NCBI RefSeq assembly: GCF_000739775.1
Contig: NZ_BBJH01000003.1
Coordinates: forward strand, 62,001-126,000
Reading direction: 5' to 3'
DNA: 64,000 nucleotides
Source of the DNA: Paraburkholderia heleia NBRC 101817
GTDB lineage: Bacteria; Pseudomonadota; Gammaproteobacteria; Burkholderiales; Burkholderiaceae
Program-made: the position numbers and the translations under genes
In this document: piece by piece, positions 54,010 through 61,943 of the stretch
How positions within the stretch are numbered: position 1 is the first letter of the stretch
Layout: the number at the start of each line of letters is the position of its first letter
The notes under the pieces: generated by a model
Database searches by the model: none
What the model saw: only the letters and a program-made list of their open reading frames with translations
What the model was told of the DNA's origin: nothing

Positions 54010-55353
54010 ATGTCCAAGGCGAAGGGCGGTGGCAAGAATGAAAAGGGCGAGAAGGTGGAGAAGCCGGAAAAGGCGGACAAGGCCGCGAAGGGCGGCAAGG
54101 TAAAGGCGAAGGAAGAGAGCGCGTTGGGTGTGTACTCGGAGGTCGGGCAACTGCGCAAGGTGATGGTGTGCGCGCCTGGCATGGCGCACTCGCGCCTCAC
54201 GCCGAGCAATTGCGACGAGTTGCTGTTCGACGACGTGCTGTGGGTCGACAACGCGAAACGCGACCATTTCGATTTCGTCACGAAGATGCGCGACCGCGGC
54301 GTCGAAGTCGTGGAAATGCACAACCTGCTCGCCGAAACCGTTGCGGTGCCGGAAGGCAAGAAATGGATACTCGACAACCAGATCGTGCCGAACCAGGTCG
54401 GGCTGGGGTTCATCGACGAACTGCGCAGCTATCTGGACGGGCTCGGCGATCGCAAGCTGGCCGAGACCTTGCTGGGCGGCCTGTCGATCCACGATTTCCC
54501 GGAAGCGCACGGCGGCGCGGCGCTCAAGGTCGTACGCGAAGCGGCTGGCTCCACGGAGTATCTGCTGCCGCCGCTGCCGAACACGATCTACACGCGCGAT
54601 ACCACCTGCTGGATTTACGGCGGCGTGACGCTCAATCCGCTGTACTGGCCCGCGCGGCACGAGGAAACGATTCTTGCCGCGGCGATTTACCAGTTCCATC
54701 CCGACTTCGCGGGCAAGGTCAAGGTGTGGTGGGGCGACCCCACGCAGGACCACGGCATGGCGACGCTCGAAGGCGGCGATGTCATGCCCATCGGCAACAA
54801 GACGGTGCTGATCGGCATGAGCGAGCGCACCTCGCGCCAGGCGATCAGCCAGCTCGCCGCTACGCTGTTCGAGAAGGGCGCCGCCGAGCAGGTGATCGTG
54901 GCGGCGATGCCGAAAATACGCGCGGCCATGCACCTCGACACGGTCTTCACGTTCGCCGATCGCGACTGCGTGCTGATCGCGCCGGATTTCCTCGCGCGTA
55001 CCCGGACATTCACGTACCGGCCCAGCGATCATCCGGCGGGTGTGGAACTGCATCAGGAGAAAAAGTCCTTTGTCGAGGTGGTGAGCGCGGCGCTCGGCAT
55101 CAAGAAAATGCGCGTGGTGGAAGCGGGCGGCAACGATTACCAGCGCGAACGCACGCAATGGGACAGCGGCGCGAACCTCGTGTGCACCTCGCCCGGCGTG
55201 GTGTTCGCTTACGACCGCAACACCTATACGAACACGCTGCTGCGCAAGGCCGGCATCGAGGTCGTGAGCATCGTGGGCGCGGAACTGGGGCGCGGGCGCG
55301 GCGGCGGTCATTGCATGACGTGCCCGATCATTCGCGACGCGGTGGACTTCTAG
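54010..55353 (+). CDS. arcA: Arginine deiminase with Lys-rich N-terminal extension
   Basis: 447 residues. The first 36 residues are a Lys/Glu/Gly-rich tail not found in typical ADI (about 410-418 residues). The catalytic domain has the guanidinium-binding Asp and His regions ([30 protein letters not shown]) and the nucleophilic cysteine in [13 protein letters not shown]. It hydrolyses arginine to citrulline and ammonia, which can raise cytoplasmic pH. No ornithine carbamoyltransferase or carbamate kinase is present here, so the ATP-yielding part of the pathway is not encoded in the window. Confidence 0.93.
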   Translation: MSKAKGGGKNEKGEKVEKPEKADKAAKGGKVKAKEESALGVYSEVGQLRKVMVCAPGMAHSRLTPSNCDELLFDDVLWVDNAKRDHFDFVTKMRDRGVEVVEMHNLLAETVAVPEGKKWILDNQIVPNQVGLGFIDELRSYLDGLGDRKLAETLLGGLSIHDFPEAHGGAALKVVREAAGSTEYLLPPLPNTIYTRDTTCWIYGGVTLNPLYWPARHEETILAAAIYQFHPDFAGKVKVWWGDPTQDHGMATLEGGDVMPIGNKTVLIGMSERTSRQAISQLAATLFEKGAAEQVIVAAMPKIRAAMHLDTVFTFADRDCVLIAPDFLARTRTFTYRPSDHPAGVELHQEKKSFVEVVSAALGIKKMRVVEAGGNDYQRERTQWDSGANLVCTSPGVVFAYDRNTYTNTLLRKAGIEVVSIVGAELGRGRGGGHCMTCPIIRDAVDF

Positions 55354-55512
55354 CGTCGAGGGACGAGATCGTTGCGGGCGCACCGGTGCCGGATCGATGG
55401 GGTTTGCGAATTCCATGCTTTCAAAGCTTACGGGCATGCGGGCTGCTGCCTGGTCCTGTGGGGTGCGCAATACGCGCACCTCGCCTCCATCGCAACCGCT
55501 TGATCCCCGATC

Positions 55513-56364
55513 ATGGACGATTTCCTCAACCGCTTGTTCCATCTGCAACCCTCGCTGCTCGCCACGATGACGCACGACGTCATGAATGTGATCGTCGCCG
55601 TGCTGATCCTGGTGGTCGGCTGGTGGATTTCCCATCGCGTGGCGCACGTGTTCGCGAGCATGCTGGCGCGCTCGCACGCCGATCCGACGCTCGCGCCGAT
55701 GCTCGCGGGCATGGCCGCGTGGGCGGTGCGCGTGATTGCGCTCGTCGCCGCGCTCAGCGAAGTGGGCATCGCCACGGCTAGCGTGCTCGCCGCGCTGGGC
55801 GCCGCCGGCCTCGCCATCGGCCTCGCACTGCAGGGCACGCTGCAGAATATTGCCGCCGGCATCATGCTGCTGATGCTGCGCCCGTTTCGCGCCGGCGACG
55901 TGATCGAAGGCAGCGGCGCGGCGGCGGGCATCGTGTGCGAAGTGGGGCTGTTCACCACGCGCATCGAGCGCGGCGACGGCAATGTCGTCTTCGTGCCGAA
56001 CAGCCAGATATGGAGCAATCCCGTCGTCAACTACAGCAGCGGCGGCACGCAGCGTATCGACGTCACAGTCGATCTCGCGCGGCGCGACCAGGTGGATGCG
56101 GCCATCGGCAAGCTCAAGGAGATGGTTAGCGCCGAACCGCGTGTGCAGGGCGGCACGACGCTCGCGCCGACGGTCGCCGTGGACAGTTACCCGTCCGGCG
56201 GCGGCGCGCGCCTGCTGGTGCGCGCATGGGTGCGCAACGCCGATGTGCAATACGCCGTCGACGATATACGCGGACATGCACGCGAAGCGCTTGCCACCGC
56301 GGGGCTCGCCGTGGCGGGCAACGCGCGCGCGACGGGCGATCATGCAGCGCTCACGCGCTCGTGA
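55513..56364 (+). CDS. Small-conductance mechanosensitive channel, MscS family
   Basis: 283 residues. Three N-terminal helices end in the pore-lining TM3 (VLAALGAAGLAIGLALQGTLQNIAAGIMLLMLRPF), with the glycine/alanine packing and the kink of MscS. A beta domain (FRAGDVIEG, VVFVPNSQIWSNPVVNYS) and C-terminal alpha/beta domain follow. It releases solutes on osmotic downshock. It lies 159 bp after arcA on the same strand and may belong to the same stress-related group. Confidence 0.93.
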   Translation: MDDFLNRLFHLQPSLLATMTHDVMNVIVAVLILVVGWWISHRVAHVFASMLARSHADPTLAPMLAGMAAWAVRVIALVAALSEVGIATASVLAALGAAGLAIGLALQGTLQNIAAGIMLLMLRPFRAGDVIEGSGAAAGIVCEVGLFTTRIERGDGNVVFVPNSQIWSNPVVNYSSGGTQRIDVTVDLARRDQVDAAIGKLKEMVSAEPRVQGGTTLAPTVAVDSYPSGGGARLLVRAWVRNADVQYAVDDIRGHAREALATAGLAVAGNARATGDHAALTRS

Positions 56365-56396
56365 GCCGTGGTTCAAACGTCACGCCAGAGCATGCC

Positions 56397-56434
56397 GAGC
56401 GCGTTAGGGCACGTCGAGCGCGTTAGAGCACGTT
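56397..56434. repeat. 19-bp tandem duplication at the 3' end of the IclR gene
   Basis: GAGCGCGTTAG(G/A)GCACGT(C/T) occurs at 56397-56415 and again at 56416-56434. The second copy contains the stop codon of the minus-strand IclR gene; the first copy carries the same stop triplet, just downstream. Confidence 0.7.
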
Positions 56435-57193
56435 GAGCATGGCGAGGGCGCTTTCCTGCAGATGCGGCAGGACACGCTGGAGAGCGGCCTCGGGGCTTTC
56501 TTCGCCCATCGGCATGTTGGTGCTGAGCGCAGCGACCACCTCGCCGTTGCGATTCCTGAGCGGCACGGCAATGCCGCGCACGCCCACCTGCAACTGCTGC
56601 TCGATGAGCGCATAGCCATCCACGCGCGCATTCACGATCTTCTCGCGCAGACGCGCGCCGCTCGTGATGGTATGCGGCGTGAAGGGCGACAGCTCGACCG
56701 TGTCGAGCCAAGCCGAAACCGCTTGCTGGTCGGCCTCGTGCGCGAGCAGCACCACGCCCGGCGAGATGAGCGGCGCGGGCACGCGCGCGCCGAGCACGAA
56801 GCCCGTCGTCATCACGCGCGAGACGCCATTGCGCGCAATCACGACGAGGTCCCAGTCGTCGAGCACGCTCACATAGGCCGATTCGTTGAGCGTCGCGCTC
56901 AACTGCTGCAGATAAGGCTGCACGGTGCGCGGCAGACGCGCCGAATCGAAGTAGGACCAGCCTACGCGCAGCACGCGCGGCGTGAGGCCGTACAGCCGTC
57001 CGTCCGTGTACACATAGCCCAGCGACTCGAGCGTGAGCAGATAACGGCGCGCGGCGGTGCGCGAGAGGCCCGTGCGTTCCGCCGCCTGGGTGGGGGTCAT
57101 GCGCGCGTGTTCGCTGTCGAAGGCTTCGAGAATCGCGAGGCCCTTTTCGAGCCCCGCGATCCAGTCGCGCCGGTCCAGTGGCGGTTTCTTCAT
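56423..57193 (-). CDS. IclR-family transcriptional regulator
   Basis: 256 residues from the ATG at 57193. N-terminal winged helix (about 8-65; GLAILEAFDSEHARMTPTQAAERTGLSRTAARRYLLTLESLGYV) and C-terminal effector domain (about 80-250; YALIEQQLQVGVRGIAVPLRNRNGEVVAALSTNMP). The PcaR/PobR branch of this family controls aromatic-acid genes and this protein resembles it (LGYVY, ARRYLLTL). It lies 94 bp from an MHS permease on the same strand. A role with aromatic acid uptake or the pca block 20 kb away is possible. Confidence 0.88.
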   Translation of the reverse strand: MKKPPLDRRDWIAGLEKGLAILEAFDSEHARMTPTQAAERTGLSRTAARRYLLTLESLGYVYTDGRLYGLTPRVLRVGWSYFDSARLPRTVQPYLQQLSATLNESAYVSVLDDWDLVVIARNGVSRVMTTGFVLGARVPAPLISPGVVLLAHEADQQAVSAWLDTVELSPFTPHTITSGARLREKIVNARVDGYALIEQQLQVGVRGIAVPLRNRNGEVVAALSTNMPMGEESPEAALQRVLPHLQESALAMLNVL

Positions 57194-57287
57194 CGGCGTG
57201 CAAGACCCGGTACAGGATGGCCTGAACAAGGGAAAAAGCCGCAGGCGCCAAACGTCTGCGGCTTGCGAGCGAACGATCCGTTCCTGC

Positions 57288-58601
57288 TCACGCCGGCTTC
57301 ATGCGCGCCGCTACGATCAGCGAGATCAGGCAGCCTGTCGCCAGGTACGCGGCGACGAGGTGCCACGTACCGCCGCCAAAGCCCACCAGCGCGACGGCGA
57401 TGAACGGTGTGAAGCCGCCGCCCACCACGCTCGCGAACTGGTAGCCCACGCCCGCTCCGCTGTAGCGGTACTCCGCGCCGAACAGCTCGGTGAAGAGCGG
57501 TTGCTGCACACTCACGACCATGTCGTGGGCGATGTTCGCGAGCATCACGGAGAAGATCACGATCCAGACCGTGGCCCGCGCTTCGAGCGCGAGGAAGAAC
57601 GGCACGGCGCTCAACAAGCCGATGAACGCGCCGATCAGATAGATGCGGCGCAGTCCGAGGCGATCGGCGAGCCACGCGAAGCAGGGGATCGTCACGCACG
57701 AGAGCGCGCCGACGAACAGGCCGATGCCGAGGAAGAGATCGCGCGACATGCCGAGGTTGCTGGTCGAATAGCTCAGCGCGAAGGCGGTCACGATATACAT
57801 CGTGAAGAGTTCGGCAAGGCGAAGCGCGACGATGTAGAGAAACGCCTTGGGGTGACGCGTGAGCGCTTCGAGCACCGGCATCTTGAGCTTGCGGTGACCG
57901 TGCTCGACCTTCTCGACGAACTCGCGCGACTCGTCCATGCTCGAGCGCACCCACAGGCCCACGAGCACGAGGACGACGCTGAAGAGGAACGGCAGACGCC
58001 AGCCCCAGGAACGGAACGCCGCGTCGCCGAGCAGGTGGCTCAGGAGCGCAACGAGGCCGGTAGCGAGCACGAGGCCCACGCCGTAGCCGACCTGCACGCC
58101 GCTGCTATAGAACGCCTTCTTGCCGCGCGGCGCGCTTTCCACGGCCATGAGCGCCGCGCCGCCCCATTCGCCGCCCACGGCGAAGCCTTGCAGCGCGCGC
58201 ATCGTGACGAGCAGCACGGGCGCCCACCAGCCGATGGTCGCAAAGGTCGGCAAGAGACCGATGGCAACGGTGGAAAGGCCCATCATCATGACGGTCAGGA
58301 CGAGCATGCGCTTGCGGCCGAGCCGGTCGCCGAAGTGGCCGAACACGACGCCGCCGAGCGGCCGAAAGAGAAAGCCCACGCCGAAGGTCGCGAATGCGGC
58401 GAGCGTGCCCATGGACCGGCCGACCTGCGGGAAGAACGCCACGTTGAACACCAGCGCGGCGACAATGCCGTAGAGCAGGAAGTCGTACCAGTCGACGACC
58501 GCGCCGACGAAACTGCCGAGCGCCGCCTTGCGGGCCTGGCTGCGTGACGGGGCGAGAGGGGCGGCTTCGGGCGAGCCGGTGGTGCCGAGGCTTGGGGTCA
58601 T
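57288..58601 (-). CDS. MFS transporter, metabolite:H+ symporter (MHS) family, ShiA/PcaT-like
   Basis: 437 residues, 12 helices. The N-terminal FVGAVVDWYDFLLYG motif and GHFGDRLGRKRMLVLTVMMMG are the MHS hallmarks shared by KgtP, ProP, ShiA and PcaT. The central loop carries RSSMDESREFVEKVEHG. Substrates of the family are carboxylates such as shikimate, 2-oxoglutarate or beta-ketoadipate. It is divergent from the HPPD gene across 329 bp and parallel to the IclR regulator, so an aromatic-pathway substrate is plausible. Confidence 0.88.
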   Translation of the reverse strand: MTPSLGTTGSPEAAPLAPSRSQARKAALGSFVGAVVDWYDFLLYGIVAALVFNVAFFPQVGRSMGTLAAFATFGVGFLFRPLGGVVFGHFGDRLGRKRMLVLTVMMMGLSTVAIGLLPTFATIGWWAPVLLVTMRALQGFAVGGEWGGAALMAVESAPRGKKAFYSSGVQVGYGVGLVLATGLVALLSHLLGDAAFRSWGWRLPFLFSVVLVLVGLWVRSSMDESREFVEKVEHGHRKLKMPVLEALTRHPKAFLYIVALRLAELFTMYIVTAFALSYSTSNLGMSRDLFLGIGLFVGALSCVTIPCFAWLADRLGLRRIYLIGAFIGLLSAVPFFLALEARATVWIVIFSVMLANIAHDMVVSVQQPLFTELFGAEYRYSGAGVGYQFASVVGGGFTPFIAVALVGFGGGTWHLVAAYLATGCLISLIVAARMKPA

Positions 58602-58930
58602 GAGTTGTCTCCAGACTTTTGCGCATGTGCCATGCTGCGAGATGCGCGAAACGTGAGACGCAGCATAGGGCGGGGCGCACAGTCCGGCAATGCGCGGCGG
58701 CGCCGTTTTGCGCGATTATCGCCCAGATGCGTGCGATTATCGAACGCTTTGCGGGTTTGCACCGAGATGGCGCGTGGACTGCCCGCGCACGGCGGTCTTC
58801 GTCAAAATGAACGAACTGGTTAAAATCGGCCTGCTTCGTTTGCCAGCTCATTGGCCAGAATCGCGCGCCCCGAAGCTGGCGGCGTGGCGGTGAAGTATCC
58901 GTTTCAGCGCTTGCGTCAGGAGCCTACTGC
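58602..58930. promoter_or_regulatory. Divergent control region with two GCGATTATCG sites
   Basis: 329 bases between the MHS permease and HPPD genes. GCGATTATCG occurs at 58712-58721 and 58733-58742, exactly 21 bp apart, i.e. two DNA turns. The first copy extends to the perfect palindrome GCGAT-T-ATCGC. This is a likely paired operator for a dimeric regulator such as the IclR protein nearby. Confidence 0.55.
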
Positions 58931-60046
58931 ATGTCCAGCCCCGCTAATCCTCCGCCGCAGGCGGACAATCCGCTCGGCATGGCCGGCCTCGAGTTCGTCG
59001 AGTTCGCCGCGCCCGAGCCTGCCGACCTTGGCCGCCGTTTCGAACAGTTCGGGTTCAAGGCGATCGCTCGTCACGTGAGCAAGGCGGTCACGCTCTACCG
59101 CCAGGGCGAGATGAACTTCCTGCTGAATGCCGAGCCCGACTCGTTCGCCGCGCGTTACGCGCAGGAGTACGGCATGGGCATCTGCGCGATCGGCGTGCGC
59201 GTCGACAATGCGAGGCGCGCGTTCGAGCACGCCATTTCGCTCGGCGCGTGGGCGTTCGAAGGCGAGCGCCTCGGGCCCGCGGAGCTGCAGATTCCCGCGA
59301 TCCAGGGCATTGGCGATTCGCACCTCTATTTCATCGACCGCTGGCGCGGCCGCGGCGGCCAGCGCGGCGGCGTGGGCGATATTTCGATCTTCGACATCGA
59401 CTTCCGGCCCATCGACGTCGCCACCGCGCATACCGATCTCGACCATGGCGGCACCGGCCTCACGCGCGTCGATCACCTTACGCAAACGGTGGGGGCGGGG
59501 CGCATTGCGGAATGGCTCGACTTCTATCGCGACCTGCTGCATTTCCGCGAGATCCACGAGATCAACGCGAACTGGCACGTGTCCGAGGAGTCTCGCGTGA
59601 TGGTGTCGCCCGACGGCGAGCTGCGCATTCCTGTTTATGAGGAAGGCACGCGGCGCACGCAGCTATTGCACGACTATCTGCCCGAGCATCCCGGCGAAGG
59701 CGTGCAGCACATCGCGCTGGCAAGCAGCGACATCCTCGCGAGCGTCGACGCGCTCATGGCCAATGGCGTGGAATTCGTCGAACCGCCGCCCGCTTACTAT
59801 GACTCCGTGGATGCGCGCTTGCCCGGTCACGGCGTGGACCTGGCGGCGCTGCGCAAGCGTCATGTGCTGATCGACGGCGAGATGGGCGAAGACGGCGTGC
59901 CGCGGCTCTTTTTTCAGACGTTTGCCAAACGCCATCCCGGCGAGATCTTTTTCGAAGTCGTGCAGCGCAGCGGCCACCACGGTTTCGGCGAAGGCAATCT
60001 CGACGTGCTCGCGCGCTCGCGCGAGGCGGGCGCGCCGCGCGGCTAA
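58931..60046 (+). CDS. hpd: 4-hydroxyphenylpyruvate dioxygenase
   Basis: 371 residues. Two vicinal-oxygen-chelate domains (about 15-145 and 175-350). The iron ligands are seen as His in TRVDHLTQTVG, His in GEGVQHIALASSD and Glu in GEIFFEVVQRSGHHGFGEGN, the canonical HPPD 2-His-1-Glu triad and C-terminal tail. It converts 4-hydroxyphenylpyruvate to homogentisate in tyrosine breakdown. No homogentisate dioxygenase gene is adjacent. Length and lack of an N-terminal TIM barrel rule out the QuiC-type dehydroshikimate dehydratase fusion. Confidence 0.95.
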   Translation: MSSPANPPPQADNPLGMAGLEFVEFAAPEPADLGRRFEQFGFKAIARHVSKAVTLYRQGEMNFLLNAEPDSFAARYAQEYGMGICAIGVRVDNARRAFEHAISLGAWAFEGERLGPAELQIPAIQGIGDSHLYFIDRWRGRGGQRGGVGDISIFDIDFRPIDVATAHTDLDHGGTGLTRVDHLTQTVGAGRIAEWLDFYRDLLHFREIHEINANWHVSEESRVMVSPDGELRIPVYEEGTRRTQLLHDYLPEHPGEGVQHIALASSDILASVDALMANGVEFVEPPPAYYDSVDARLPGHGVDLAALRKRHVLIDGEMGEDGVPRLFFQTFAKRHPGEIFFEVVQRSGHHGFGEGNLDVLARSREAGAPRG

Positions 60047-60057
60047 ATAGCGAAATT

Positions 60058-60070
60058 TGCCACGTTAGCT
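60058..60070 (+). repeat. Copy 3 of 13-bp word TGCCACGTTAGCT
   Basis: Starts 12 bp after the HPPD stop codon, same orientation as the other two copies; 21 bp before the end of the convergent LysR gene. Confidence 0.7.
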
Positions 60071-60090
60071 TTTCGAGTGTATTCGGACGG

Positions 60091-61083
60091 TTACTTCGTG
60101 GCCGCGCCCGCCGTCCGGCGCGTGCGTGGCGCGCCGGGCGTCGTGGACGCGGCAGACGCGGCGGCGCGCGGCGAGACCATCGTGCGGCAGCGATGGCGAA
60201 TCTCCTTGCTGAACTCGGTGCACGCCTGGGTCATCAGGTCCGTGGACCGGTAGACCATGAACACGTGGAAGTCGGGCAGCTCGTCGCGAATGGGGAGCCT
60301 GCGCAACGCGTCGCGCCGGAGGACGAGCGGCCCGTTCATGCCGTAGAACACGAAATCCGACCACATGCTGATCACATCCGTGCAGGTCGCGAGCTGCAGG
60401 CCGAGCAGGTTCGACACGCTGTGCACGACGCGCCTGGGCATGTCGAGGCGATTGACGCGCATGAGGCTCGCGAGCGGGCTGCCGGGATCGTCCAGCGGGT
60501 CGAGCGTGAGCCAGTCGGCCTCGAGCAGATCGCGCAGGCGCGTGGCGCGCGCAAGCGGATGGCCGGGGCGCGTGGCGAGCACCATGCCCACGGAGAAAAG
60601 CGGCTCCCACTGAAACGCGCTTGTGCCGGGGCCGCTGTTCGTCGAGATAAGCGCGAGGTCGAGGCGGCCTTCGCGCAACCCTTCGAGTATCTGCTGCGGC
60701 CGCATTTCATAGGCATGCACCGCCACGCCCGGAAAGCGCGCGCGAAACGCCGCGATGGATTCGGGCAGCGGCCCGCTCGATGCCACGGCGGAAAAACCGA
60801 TGTTCAATTGCGCCTCGGCATGGCCGCGCATGCCTTCGATATCTTCCAGCGCGTGGCGCAACTCCTGTTCGACCACGCTCGCGCGCCTCGCGAGCGCGCG
60901 CCCGTAATTCGTGAGGCTCACGCCGCGCACCGAACGCGACATGAGCGTCACGCCCAGTTCGCGCTCCAGTTCCGCAATCGCCTTGGAAAGCGCCGGCTGC
61001 GAGATGTGCAGGCTGCGCGATGCCTCGTGCATGCTGCCGTGCTGCGCGAGCGCGAGCAGGACGCGCAACTGGTGCAGTTTCAT
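60091..61083 (-). CDS. LysR-family transcriptional regulator
   Basis: 330 residues. Winged helix at 1-60 (KLHQLRVLLALAQHGSMHEASRSLHISQPALSKAIAELERELG), effector domain about 90-300, and a Ala/Arg-rich tail of about 30 residues after it. It is convergent with HPPD and parallel to the HutC-like gene upstream. Its effector domain resembles the TdcA/GbpR branch. The target is not evident; the 97-bp gap to the HutC gene leaves little room for a shared divergent promoter. Confidence 0.88.
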   Translation of the reverse strand: MKLHQLRVLLALAQHGSMHEASRSLHISQPALSKAIAELERELGVTLMSRSVRGVSLTNYGRALARRASVVEQELRHALEDIEGMRGHAEAQLNIGFSAVASSGPLPESIAAFRARFPGVAVHAYEMRPQQILEGLREGRLDLALISTNSGPGTSAFQWEPLFSVGMVLATRPGHPLARATRLRDLLEADWLTLDPLDDPGSPLASLMRVNRLDMPRRVVHSVSNLLGLQLATCTDVISMWSDFVFYGMNGPLVLRRDALRRLPIRDELPDFHVFMVYRSTDLMTQACTEFSKEIRHRCRTMVSPRAAASAASTTPGAPRTRRTAGAATK

Positions 61084-61180
61084 CGGTGGTGCTCCCCGCG
61101 CGTGGCGCTTCTGTGTACTCCGGTCGGAAGAGATTCTAAACGTTGCGCAACGCCATGAAGACGGGAGCGGATACGCGGCG

Positions 61181-61930
61181 TTACGTCGATACCTTGCCGA
61201 CCAGATGAAAACGCGAAGACGGATGCCAAAGCTCGACAGCCGTCGCCACCGCGCTGCCGACCCACGTACGCCGCCACATCAGCAGGCAGGGCTCGCCAAT
61301 ATTCATCGAAAGATGGCGCCGTATGTCCGCGTCCGGCTTTTGCGCGTAGATCCGGAACTCCGCCCGTTGAACCGGCGCGAGCCTCATCATGTAGTGGTTC
61401 GGCGTTTCCAGCGTGAAGTCCTGCTCCAGATACGCCGGAAACACATGCGGGTTGACGTAGCGGTCCTCGTACAGGATCGGTTCGTCTTCCTCGTAGTGGA
61501 CGATACGCGAATGGAACGCGGAGCCGCCGGCAAGCTCGAGCGCGGCCATCGCCTGATCGTTCGCGCTCGCTTCCAGTGTCAGCACCCGTGCGCTGTGCCG
61601 GTGGCCCCGCGCGGCGATTTCGTCGGCGATATTGCGAACCTCGAGCACGGTCGATTCGACGTCGCGCGACGCGACGAACGTTCCCGCGCCCTGGACGCGT
61701 CTGAGCACATGCTCGGCCGACAGTTCGCGAAGCGCGCGCGATACGGTCATGCGCGCGACGCCGAATTCCTTGACAAGCTCCGTTTCCGACGGAATGGCTT
61801 CACCCGGCTTCCAGGTGCCGTCCGCGATTCGGTCGACCACGTAGCGCTTGATCTGCTCATACGCCGGAGCGACCTTGTGCGCTGTCGCGGAACGCGTCGA
61901 ATTGTCGATGAGCGAAGATGGCGCGTTCAT
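61181..61930 (-). CDS. HutC-type GntR/UTRA repressor
   Basis: 249 residues. GntR winged helix (about 20-88; YVVDRIADGTWKPGEAIPSETELVKEFGVARMTVSRALRELSAEHVL) plus a UTRA effector domain (about 100-245; PILYEDRYVNPHVFPAYLEQDFT, the HutC family segment). HutC represses histidine utilisation genes and is released by urocanate. It lies 13 bp after the ammonia-lyase-like gene on the same strand, so they form an operon. Because that lyase lacks key residues, the real effector may differ from urocanate. Confidence 0.9.
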   Translation of the reverse strand: MNAPSSLIDNSTRSATAHKVAPAYEQIKRYVVDRIADGTWKPGEAIPSETELVKEFGVARMTVSRALRELSAEHVLRRVQGAGTFVASRDVESTVLEVRNIADEIAARGHRHSARVLTLEASANDQAMAALELAGGSAFHSRIVHYEEDEPILYEDRYVNPHVFPAYLEQDFTLETPNHYMMRLAPVQRAEFRIYAQKPDADIRRHLSMNIGEPCLLMWRRTWVGSAVATAVELWHPSSRFHLVGKVST

Positions 61931-61943
61931 GTCTGACCTCGCT

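Noticed and set aside
53821..56376. Long open frame antisense to the ADI and MscS genes
   Set aside because: Same reason: a compositional shadow of well-supported sense genes.
58931..60046. Possible QuiC-type 3-dehydroshikimate dehydratase, suggested by the nearby ShiA-like permease
   Set aside because: The N-terminal sugar-isomerase barrel of QuiC is missing, and length and motifs match 4-hydroxyphenylpyruvate dioxygenase.
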